Shown: positions 7,193 through 14,636 of the stretch, in pieces
Position numbering within the stretch: the stretch's first letter is position 1
How the letters are laid out: each line of letters opens with the position of its first letter
Source: a virus
Length of the DNA: 26,310 bases
IMG/VR virus record: IMGVR_UViG_3300032213_000800
Span: 1-26,310 of that record
Reading direction: 5' to 3' (one strand)
Position numbers and translations under genes: made by a program
The notes under the pieces: model-generated
What the model saw: only the letters and a program-made list of their open reading frames with translations
Databases searched by the model: none
Told to the model about the DNA's origin: nothing

Positions 7193-8461
7193 ATGGTCAA
7201 ATTTGAACCGCACCCCAAACAATTAGAATTCATGGAGGCCGTTTTCGGCGGAGGTTATGAATCGTTGTTGTATGGCGGGGCGGCGGGTGGCGGGAAATCT
7301 TATGTGTCATTGGCCACATTGATATTGTTGGCGAAGATTTTCCCCAATTCCAAGTCACACGTGATACGCGAATCGTTGCCGTCGTTAAAGCGGACCACCA
7401 TTCCAACGTTTTTCAAGTTATGCCCGAAGTCATTTATCCGCTCTTATCACCAAACGGACCACATTGTGACGTTCGTCAATGGTTCAACCCTGGAGTTTTT
7501 CCCCGAAAATTACAACATGGACAAAGATTTGACGCGATTCGACGGATTGGAAACAAATTTTTTTTTGATTGAGGAGGCCCAAGAGGTACAAAAAAAGACC
7601 TTTGAAAAGTGCAAATTGAGGGTGGGCCGTCACATTATACCGAACCAACCGCCCCGTTTAATTTTATTGACATGCAACCCGTCGCAGACGTGGACCAAAA
7701 CCGAATTCCACGAACCCGCAATGGCGGGAACATTGCCGCCGTCGTATTTCTACAAACGCGCGTTAATGATCGACAATCCAACATTACCGACCGAGTATTT
7801 GGCCGCCATGCAAAATTTGGACGAAATCACCCGCGCCGTGTTCGTCAATGGGGATTGGGACGTGATTGACGTGGACCGCCCGTTCGCTTACGCGTTTAAT
7901 AAGTTCAAGACTGTTAAACCAAACGTCGAAATCAACCCAAAGGAACCAATCATTTTGTCGTTCGATTTCAACGTCGATCCGATTACATGTATTGCGGGGC
8001 AATCATACAACGATAAAATCCGAATCATTCGGGAATTTAGATTGAGGAATTCGGACATTTTCCAATTGTGCGAAACGATTCGCGTGGCGTTTGGGGATCG
8101 GTTTTTCATTATCACGGGTGACGCGTCGGGGGCCAACCGTTCCGCCATGACCAAGGGGGCGTTGAATTATTACATGATCATTCGGGACGAATTGGGGATC
8201 CCCAAATCCGCGTTCAAGGTTCCAAGCGTGAACCCTTCAATAAAAAATTCGCGGGTATTGCTCAATTCAATGTTGGAAAAACACCCCGATTTGATTATCG
8301 ATTCGAGTTGTCAATTTTTGATTCATGATTTGCAGAACGTCGAAACAACGGCCAATGGGGACATTGACAAAGGCCGCGACGCGTCGTTGACCCATTTGTT
8401 GGATTGTTTCCGTTATTATTTGTGGACATTTCACAACGATTTCATTCGTTTTATGAAATGA
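7193..8461 (+). CDS. terL: Terminase large subunit
   Basis: A 422-aa DNA-packaging ATPase/nuclease. The N-terminal ATPase has an adenine-type PHPKQLEFMEAVF segment, a Walker A motif YGGAAGGGKS (residues 27-36) and a Walker B FFLIEEAQE (about 123-131), with ILLTCNPSQTW as the coupling motif. The C-terminal RNase-H-like nuclease shows acidic residues in LSFDFNVDPI (about 255-264), IITGDASGANRS (about 306-317) and HLLDCFRYYLW (about 402-412). It cuts concatemers and pumps DNA through the portal encoded at 18550. A run of nine T at 7558-7566 encodes the Phe residues of Walker B. Length is normal for the family and nothing appears missing. Confidence 0.95.
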   Translation: MVKFEPHPKQLEFMEAVFGGGYESLLYGGAAGGGKSYVSLATLILLAKIFPNSKSHVIRESLPSLKRTTIPTFFKLCPKSFIRSYHQTDHIVTFVNGSTLEFFPENYNMDKDLTRFDGLETNFFLIEEAQEVQKKTFEKCKLRVGRHIIPNQPPRLILLTCNPSQTWTKTEFHEPAMAGTLPPSYFYKRALMIDNPTLPTEYLAAMQNLDEITRAVFVNGDWDVIDVDRPFAYAFNKFKTVKPNVEINPKEPIILSFDFNVDPITCIAGQSYNDKIRIIREFRLRNSDIFQLCETIRVAFGDRFFIITGDASGANRSAMTKGALNYYMIIRDELGIPKSAFKVPSVNPSIKNSRVLLNSMLEKHPDLIIDSSCQFLIHDLQNVETTANGDIDKGRDASLTHLLDCFRYYLWTFHNDFIRFMK

Positions 8462-8463
8462 TT

Positions 8464-8478
8464 TTTGACGTATTTTTG
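8464..8478 (+). promoter_or_regulatory. Promoter-like box upstream of the tail module
   Basis: TTTGACGTATTTTTG contains a Bacteroidota -7 element (TATTTTTG, 8471-8478) 16 bases before the ATG at 8495. A near-identical box (one base different) is at 22636-22650. No TTG lies at the usual -33 distance here, so a phage-specific activator may be needed if it is a promoter. Confidence 0.5.
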
Positions 8479-8494
8479 GGGAAATTAAATCCAC

Positions 8495-8653
8495 ATGCCA
8501 GGACAAAAACGTTTTTCCGCAAAATTTGACCGTTGTGTTTCCCATGTCCAAGCGTCGGGGAAAAACCGTTCCGCGTCTTATGCCATTTGCCAAGTTAGCG
8601 TAAACAAAAAAGGCGGTGGAATAATAAGCAAACCCAAAAAATCAACAAAATGA
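8495..8653 (+). CDS. 52-aa conserved-type phage microprotein
   Basis: The first gene after the promoter-like box encodes MPGQKRFSAKFDRCVSHVQA, then SGKNRSASYAICQVSV and a basic KKGGGIISKPKKSTK tail. The pattern F-D-R-C-V-x-x-V-x-x-x-G-x-x-R-x-x-Y-A-I-C is familiar from many tiny proteins in phage structural regions, which makes this a likely real gene. The two conserved Cys and basic charge could suggest nucleic-acid or metal binding, but the function is unknown. It overlaps the next gene by ATGA. Confidence 0.7.
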   Translation: MPGQKRFSAKFDRCVSHVQASGKNRSASYAICQVSVNKKGGGIISKPKKSTK

Positions 8654-9279
8654 AATGGTTCAAACGACAACAACCGCATGTTGAACAACCCCAACAACAT
8701 GTGACGGGATCCAAAATCCCATTGAAAAAAGTATTCACGGAGGCCGACGGAACCGAATGGTTCGAATATCACAACCCCATGACAATCCCCGCAAAACGCG
8801 CAATTTCCGCAGAGGTTGCAACGCGATTCGTGGAAATGAACATGACAAAGGATCAATTGGGAACAATAATCGACGCCATGAAGAAATCCGCCAATGGTGG
8901 AAACATTGTCGAAATGTTCCATTTGTTGGCTGAAATGGAATTCCGTTTGGAATTTATTGGCGAAGAACAAACCATGATCGAATTGGCCGCGTGTTATTTC
9001 GTGATTAAAGGCGAGGACGAAACCGAATTTTCGGACGTGTGGAAACAAATAAAAATTGAACGGATCAAATCCAATTCGGAGGCGTCCGATTTTTTTATCC
9101 AAAGGGCGTTCGTACACACAACCAAATATTCCGAAATGTCCGACAACGATATTCACGAATATTTGAGAGCGAACGTCCCCGCAAACGAACGGTTTCGTCA
9201 AATTTTGCAACGATTGAAATCGGGCGATATATTGACGAAATCCAATATGTTAACCAAATCATTTGTGAAAACCGAGTAA
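8650..9279 (+). CDS. Putative tail assembly chaperone (G-like)
   Basis: A 209-aa helical protein directly before the tape measure region, the usual place for siphovirus tail chaperones. It starts with a basic stretch (MKWFKRQQPHVEQPQQH), then FEYHNPMTIPAKRAISAEVA and a helical core (GGNIVEMFHLLAEMEFRLEF, MIELAACYFVIKGEDETEFS). These chaperones coat the tape measure during tail assembly. An in-phase T_TTT_TTT heptamer lies at 9090-9096, and the -1 frame is open from 9060 to 9389, so a longer G-T fusion product is possible. Identification rests on position and architecture, not on a clear sequence motif. ATGA-coupled to the microprotein upstream. Confidence 0.55.
   Translation: MKWFKRQQPHVEQPQQHVTGSKIPLKKVFTEADGTEWFEYHNPMTIPAKRAISAEVATRFVEMNMTKDQLGTIIDAMKKSANGGNIVEMFHLLAEMEFRLEFIGEEQTMIELAACYFVIKGEDETEFSDVWKQIKIERIKSNSEASDFFIQRAFVHTTKYSEMSDNDIHEYLRANVPANERFRQILQRLKSGDILTKSNMLTKSFVKTE
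9090..9096 (+). promoter_or_regulatory. Candidate -1 ribosomal frameshift site (T_TTT_TTT)
   Basis: The zero frame reads GAT TTT TTT ATC, so the heptamer T TTT TTT is in the correct phase for a -1 tandem slip. A slip here would give 149 zero-frame residues plus 97 from the -1 frame, stopping at 9387-9389. An in-phase T run also occurs in terL by chance, so the evidence is modest. Confidence 0.3.
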
Positions 9280-9284
9280 CCGAA

Positions 9285-9389
9285 ATGAAGGCGTTGGAAT
9301 CGTTGTCAATTGACGAATATTATCAAACGATTTCAACATTTTTCAAGATCGTGGACGAACGGAATGAAGCAATGGAAAAAAATAAATAA
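9285..9389 (+). CDS. T-like tail chaperone extension (34-aa ORF or frameshift C-terminus)
   Basis: From ATG 9285, five bases after the stop of the upstream gene, the product is only 34 aa (MKALESLSIDEYYQTISTFF, then KIVDERNEAMEKNK). The same frame remains open back to 9060, and the part just before the ATG (RYIDEIQYVNQIICENRVTE) reads like protein rather than shadow. This frame is -1 relative to the upstream gene, as in lambda G/GT. The short segment with a hydrophobic LSIDEYYQTI core just before the tape measure gene resembles T-type chaperone ends. Either a separate reinitiated gene or the end of a frameshift fusion; the sequence does not decide. Confidence 0.5.
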   Translation: MKALESLSIDEYYQTISTFFKIVDERNEAMEKNK

Positions 9390-9400
9390 AACACCAAACC

Positions 9401-12400
9401 ATGGCAGAGGTCAAAAACATATTATTCAAGTTACAAGCCGACACGTCGCAAATGCGTCGTGAATTGGACGCAATAAAATCGGGAATTAACAACGTCGGAA
9501 CCGCAACGAAACAAACGGAATCCGCCGTTTCGGGATTGAAGAAAACATTGGCGGGGGCCGCCGCCGCGTTTGGTGGTATTTCAGTCGCCGCCGCGGCAAT
9601 TGATTTCGGTAAAGGCGCGATCCAGGCGGTTGCGGATTACGAAAACGTTCAAATTTCATTGGAAACATTTTTGGGTTCCGCAGACAAAGCGAAAAAAACA
9701 TTCAAGGAATTGGAGGAATTTTCAATCAAAACCCCATTCACCCCCGAACAAGTCAACCAAGCGGGAAAGGCGTTGTTGGCGTTCGGTGAACCCGTGGATC
9801 AATTGACCACGACGTTGGGACGGATTGGTGACGTATCGTCGGCAACGGGCAAAGATTTTAATGAATTAGCGGTTATTTATGGGAAGGCCCGTGTTCAAGG
9901 AACATTGTTCGCCGAGGATATAAACCAATTGACCGAAGCGGGTGTCCCGATCATTGGGGAATTCGCCAAACAATTGGGCGTGTCCGAAAAGGAGGTCAAA
10001 AAATTAGGGTCCGAAGGGAAAATTTCATTCGCCAATCTCGAAAAGGGATTCCAATCATTAACGTCCGAGGGTGGACGGTTTTTTGGTTTGACCGATAAGT
10101 TGTCGCAATCAACCACGGGTCGTTTGTCCACATTGGAGGGGAATTTTACCGAGTTAAAACGATCCATTGGCCAGGGTTTATTGCCCGTTTTCGAATCGTT
10201 GGTGGGCGTTGCGTTTGACGTGATTGACGGATTGAGAGCAATCCCCGCGTTTGTCGAAGAAAACCGCAGAACATTATTGTTGTTGGCGGGTGTTGTGGCG
10301 TTTTATGTTGGCCAAAGAAAAGCCGCATTACAAGCCGAAATACTTTATGAGGCCCGTTTCAAGTTGTTGTTGATCCGTGAACAATTGGGATTGGTAGTCA
10401 CCAAAGCCAAGGCGTTTTTCACACGGGCGGCGGCAACGGCCACGAACGTATTGACGGGGGCCACGTCGGCCCAAGCGGTGGTAACGCGTGGCGCAACGGC
10501 GGCCCAGGCGGCGTTGAATGGGGCAATGAAAGCGAATCCGATCGGATTGGTGATTGGTTTGGTCACTACATTATTGGCATTATTCCCCGATTTGATTTTT
10601 GGGGCGGAGGACGCCGCCGCGGCGACACAACAATTGTCGTTGGAACAACAAGCGGTCGCGGATTTTACGGAAATCATGAACAAAAAAATCGCCGACGAAC
10701 AAGTTGAATTGGACGGTTTATTTAACGCGTTGCGTAATACCAACGCGGGAACGGCGGAACGTTCGCAATTGATCAATGAAATCAATTCAAAGTATGGGAC
10801 GACATTGACCAATTTGAAAACCGAAAAGGAATTCGTTGAACAATTGGACATTGCGTATCAAAATTTGATTACTCAAATACGAAATAAAGCGGCCGCAGAG
10901 GCAAAAACCCAGGTGATCACCGATTTGATCGCTAAACAAATCCGCGCCCAACAGTTTTTGGAAAATTCATTTTCGGGTTTGGCCAATTCCATAGGTCAAG
11001 GATCCGCCACGGCCATGAAAATTTTCGACGGTTTATCCAAAGAAAATAAAAAATTGGTTATGGAATTAGTGGCGGGAAATAAAACCGCAACCGAGGCGTT
11101 GGCTGATAACCCATGGGGTGTTCGGGGTGCGGAATTAGACGCCGCGGGAGCCGCTAAAAATTTACAAAATGTGGCGGCGTCGTTAGCAAACGTTGATAAT
11201 CCATTTTTACAATTATCCCAATCCGAAACCGACGCAATCGCCAAAATTGAGGAGGAAACGGGATCCGCGGTTTCGAGTTACCAATATTTTTTGGAACAAT
11301 ATGAAGCCACAACACGCGGAATTGCCGCCGTTGACGCCGCGTATGTTGTAACGGGCAAAGACAAACCCAATCCGCGAACATTTACAAGCGCGTCGGCAAA
11401 CAAAGACGCGGAAAAATTAAAAGAGGCCCAAAACAAATTGAAATTTTCGTTACAACGAGAAATCGATAAACAAGTCCTCGAATTGAAATTTCAACCCGCG
11501 TTGTTGGCGGATCCGAAAAACGTCGAACAAGCGGTGGACCAAGCACAAAAAATCGGGCAAAAACAACGTGAAATTTTTGAACAAGAGATCGCCCAACGGA
11601 TTGAGGATTCGAAAACGGAGGGAACATTCACGACCGCAATCGCGTTGCAATTTGGGGAATTGAAGAAAAACGGATTGGAAATTTTAGCAGCAGAAACGGA
11701 AAACGCAATCACCAAGATTAAAGAGGACGCGGAAAAAAAGAGATTGACGACATTGGATCAAATCGCCGCCGTGGAATTGGAACGCCAATTGACGTTGGTG
11801 GAACAAAACACCCAAACATTGGAGGGGCAAAGGTCCAAATTGATTAAAGATTTGGCCGACGCCCGTGGAACCGAGGAACAAAATCGAATCCGTCAACAGT
11901 TGAATGATAATTTGAAATTGATTAAAGATTCATTGACAAACGAACAAGGCGTGAGAATTAAAGCCATTGAAGCGGACCGCGACGCGGAATTGAAAAATAC
12001 TGAATTGACATTGGAGGAACGAACGTTGATCGAAAAACAAGCGGATTTGGAAATATTAAAAACCAAAAACGATTTTCACGACCGATCAATCAAATTATTG
12101 GAGGACGAAACGGACAAAACTAAAGAGGAAACCGCAAAACGAAAAGAGGCGATTATCCAGGGAATCGAGGACGTTTTGAAAGCGACATTGGATTTGGCCA
12201 ACGCGGTCATTGACGCACAAATTCGCCAAACGGACGCCGCCATTTCGGCCCAACAAAGACGTGTTGACGCCGCCGCAGAAATTGCAGAAAAGGGAAACGC
12301 CGAGTTGCTACAAATCGAAGAAACCCGTTTACAAAAGTTGAACGAACAAAAGGCGAAATTCGTCCGCGCACAACAAGGGTTGGCCGCCATTGAATTGGTT

Positions 12401-12871
12401 GCCAATTCCGCCGTGGCAATTTCGAAAGCCGCCGCCGAGGGTGGGGCCGCCGCACCATTCACCATTGCCGCGACATTGATCGCATTGGCCGCGGGATTGG
12501 TTGCCGCCCGTGCCCAAGCCAGGGCCGCCGCGGGATCATTTGCCGAGGGGGGTTACACGGGCGACGGTGGGAAATATGAATCCGCGGGTGTTGTTCACCG
12601 TGGGGAATTTGTCATGACCAAAGAAAAAACGCGCCAATGGCGTCCATTATTGGAGGCGATCCACGCGGGTCGTGATCCAATGTTGGCCAAGGGATTGAAT
12701 GATCGTGTTATTGCGATAAACAACAAATCCATGGATTCAAAATTGGAACGTATTGAAATGGCAATTCGTCAACAAAAGGGTTTGACATTATCGATTGACG
12801 AACGCGGGATCAACGGAATCGTTTCGAAATTGCAGTATAAAGAACAACGAATTCGAAACAAAGCCAAATGA
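9401..12871 (+). CDS. Tail tape measure protein
   Basis: At 1156 aa it is the longest product. Residues about 78-250 match the phage tape-measure domain: YENVQISLETFLGSADKAKK, ELEEFSIKTPFTPEQVNQAG, ARVQGTLFAEDINQLTEAGV, TGRLSTLEGNFTELKRSIG. Hydrophobic segments follow at about 288-306 (TLLLLAGVVAFYVGQ) and 376-400 (NPIGLVIGLVTTLLALFPD), then a long Glu/Lys/Gln coiled coil (about 660-1000), an Ala-rich hydrophobic stretch near 1015-1045, and the end motif FAEGGYTGDGGKYESAGVVH-RGEFVMT seen in other tape measures. It sets tail length; at about 1.5 angstrom per residue this predicts a tail near 170 nm. It couples to the next gene by ATGA. Confidence 0.93.
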   Translation: MAEVKNILFKLQADTSQMRRELDAIKSGINNVGTATKQTESAVSGLKKTLAGAAAAFGGISVAAAAIDFGKGAIQAVADYENVQISLETFLGSADKAKKTFKELEEFSIKTPFTPEQVNQAGKALLAFGEPVDQLTTTLGRIGDVSSATGKDFNELAVIYGKARVQGTLFAEDINQLTEAGVPIIGEFAKQLGVSEKEVKKLGSEGKISFANLEKGFQSLTSEGGRFFGLTDKLSQSTTGRLSTLEGNFTELKRSIGQGLLPVFESLVGVAFDVIDGLRAIPAFVEENRRTLLLLAGVVAFYVGQRKAALQAEILYEARFKLLLIREQLGLVVTKAKAFFTRAAATATNVLTGATSAQAVVTRGATAAQAALNGAMKANPIGLVIGLVTTLLALFPDLIFGAEDAAAATQQLSLEQQAVADFTEIMNKKIADEQVELDGLFNALRNTNAGTAERSQLINEINSKYGTTLTNLKTEKEFVEQLDIAYQNLITQIRNKAAAEAKTQVITDLIAKQIRAQQFLENSFSGLANSIGQGSATAMKIFDGLSKENKKLVMELVAGNKTATEALADNPWGVRGAELDAAGAAKNLQNVAASLANVDNPFLQLSQSETDAIAKIEEETGSAVSSYQYFLEQYEATTRGIAAVDAAYVVTGKDKPNPRTFTSASANKDAEKLKEAQNKLKFSLQREIDKQVLELKFQPALLADPKNVEQAVDQAQKIGQKQREIFEQEIAQRIEDSKTEGTFTTAIALQFGELKKNGLEILAAETENAITKIKEDAEKKRLTTLDQIAAVELERQLTLVEQNTQTLEGQRSKLIKDLADARGTEEQNRIRQQLNDNLKLIKDSLTNEQGVRIKAIEADRDAELKNTELTLEERTLIEKQADLEILKTKNDFHDRSIKLLEDETDKTKEETAKRKEAIIQGIEDVLKATLDLANAVIDAQIRQTDAAISAQQRRVDAAAEIAEKGNAELLQIEETRLQKLNEQKAKFVRAQQGLAAIELVANSAVAISKAAAEGGAAAPFTIAATLIALAAGLVAARAQARAAAGSFAEGGYTGDGGKYESAGVVHRGEFVMTKEKTRQWRPLLEAIHAGRDPMLAKGLNDRVIAINNKSMDSKLERIEMAIRQQKGLTLSIDERGINGIVSKLQYKEQRIRNKAK

Positions 12872-14625
12872 ACACGTCAATCAAAATAAAATTGAACGGG
12901 GTGTGGATCACGGGTCGCATTGACGGGACCGCCACATTCGAGGTCACATTGCGACGCGCCGACGCCAATGGTCAAACGGCCAAGTCTTATTCGTCGGAAT
13001 TGACATTTTTCGACGACGGGTATCAAATTTTGAAAACCGCATTGATTGACGATCCAAATGGATTTGCCAATGAAATCCCCGTTGAAGTGTGGGACGACTG
13101 TTGTGGGACGGCTCAATTCGTTGGGGTGATTAAAGGCGACGCCATTGATTGGTGTGAACCCGATTGTTCCATTTCGGCCAACATGATCGAAAAAACGCCC
13201 GAATTTAATTGCGTTCAATCAACCATTTTGTGGGACAATTGGAACGGGTTTTTGAACCAAAATCGACCCGCGGTTCGATATTGCATTGACCACCGCCCCG
13301 CATTTATTCAAATTGTGATTTTGTGGATTGCGTTTTTATTGGCGTTGATTGTAGATCTTATTTTATATCCGTTGGCCATTATATTCGCGCCATTGTTGGC
13401 GGTGATTTATGTGATTTGTTCGATTGTTTGCGCGTTGCCAGGAACCGACTGTGAACAAAGTGATTGTAACGAATCGAATTTTTCCCCATGGGGTGCGTTT
13501 GATTTGATTGGTGATATAAACGCCGAAATTGCTGAATGGGTGATCCCATGCGGTTGGTATCACCCGTCCGCATTGGTTCGCGATTACGTCAAAAATGTTT
13601 GTGGAAAATGTGGATTGACATTTCAGTCGTCCATTTTGAACGATCCCGCGTCGCCGTATTGGAACACCGTATTGTTGTCGGCGCAAGTCCGCAGAGGATT
13701 CAAAAAAGACGAAACCAATTTCATGTTGATTTCGGAAAATTTGCCCGTGGAAACATTGTCGTCGTTTTTGGACAACATTTTGAAACCAACATTCAACGCG
13801 GATTGGCGGATCATTGGGAACAATTTAGTGTTCGAACGAAAAGATTTTTTTCAAGGAACAACACCATGGATTGACGCGATTGATTTATTGAACAACAACA
13901 TGATCGCAGAAAACAAAATTTGTTATTCATGGATTGATCGCGAACGTTGGGCGTTTGGCCGCTTCGAATATCAACCCGACGCCCAAGAATATTTGGGGAA
14001 TGAAGCCGCCCCACGATTCAATGATATTATTGATTTCAATGTCCCATTCAACCCGTCACAGTCGGGACAATACACGGTTTCGTTGCCGTTGTCACCCGTT
14101 CGAACCAGGGAGGACGGAATCCGTCAAAATTTTTACGAATATTTCGAAAATTGGGCGGGTGGGATTGTGAATTCATTTTTCGGTGGCGCGTTGTCCGATT
14201 ACACTAACGCCATGTTAATGAACGACGACACCGCGTTCAATTACAAATTATTGATTTGGGACGGTCAAGACATGCAAAACGCCGCGGTTAAAACTGATTA
14301 TTCGGATTCATTCACGGGTGGATCGGTGATTGTTAACGGCTCAAATGTTCCCGTTGGATCGCGCCAAAATTATCCGTTTTGGTTCAAGGAAAACAACGCG
14401 AATAATTTGTACACATTGTTTCACTACATTGACGATCCAAGACAACCAACCGCGACACAATTCAATTTTGATTTCGCGTTTGAATTTTCATGTAATGATT
14501 TGGCCAATTTTGATTGGGCCAAAACAGTTAGATTGCCAAAAAACGGATCCGTGGTTTATGGCCAAATCACGGAGGTTAAATTGAATTTTGTGACACGCGT
14601 GGCCACGTTGTCGGGAATTGTCTAA
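12868..14625 (+). CDS. Tail-tip/baseplate hub-like protein with membrane segments
   Basis: The 585-aa product follows the tape measure, where distal tail and hub proteins are encoded. The N-terminal 130 residues look like a beta-rich tail domain (IKIKLNGVWITGRIDGTATF, PVEVWDDCCGTAQFVGVIKG). Residues 146-192 form a very hydrophobic double-helix region (FIQIVILWIAFLLALIVDLI, LYPLAIIFAPLLAVIYVICS). After a Cys-rich linker comes an HPSALVRDYVKNVCGKCGLT domain like those of hub proteins, then a long beta-rich part ending EVKLNFVTRVATLSGIV. Membrane segments in a virion tip protein suggest insertion into the host envelope during DNA entry; that is inference. No peptidase or lysozyme motif seen. Confidence 0.6.
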   Translation: MNTSIKIKLNGVWITGRIDGTATFEVTLRRADANGQTAKSYSSELTFFDDGYQILKTALIDDPNGFANEIPVEVWDDCCGTAQFVGVIKGDAIDWCEPDCSISANMIEKTPEFNCVQSTILWDNWNGFLNQNRPAVRYCIDHRPAFIQIVILWIAFLLALIVDLILYPLAIIFAPLLAVIYVICSIVCALPGTDCEQSDCNESNFSPWGAFDLIGDINAEIAEWVIPCGWYHPSALVRDYVKNVCGKCGLTFQSSILNDPASPYWNTVLLSAQVRRGFKKDETNFMLISENLPVETLSSFLDNILKPTFNADWRIIGNNLVFERKDFFQGTTPWIDAIDLLNNNMIAENKICYSWIDRERWAFGRFEYQPDAQEYLGNEAAPRFNDIIDFNVPFNPSQSGQYTVSLPLSPVRTREDGIRQNFYEYFENWAGGIVNSFFGGALSDYTNAMLMNDDTAFNYKLLIWDGQDMQNAAVKTDYSDSFTGGSVIVNGSNVPVGSRQNYPFWFKENNANNLYTLFHYIDDPRQPTATQFNFDFAFEFSCNDLANFDWAKTVRLPKNGSVVYGQITEVKLNFVTRVATLSGIV

Positions 14626-14636
14626 ATTTGTAAAAT

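Noticed and set aside
7558-7566. Run of nine T in terL with an in-phase T_TTT_TTT heptamer, a possible frameshift site
   Set aside because: The -1 frame meets TGA at 7570-7572, and the zero frame continues through the conserved nuclease domain; the T run just encodes Phe codons of Walker B. It shows that such heptamers can arise by chance here.
7609-7869. 86-codon + strand frame inside terL
   Set aside because: Lies wholly in another frame of the conserved terminase and has no plausible start context.
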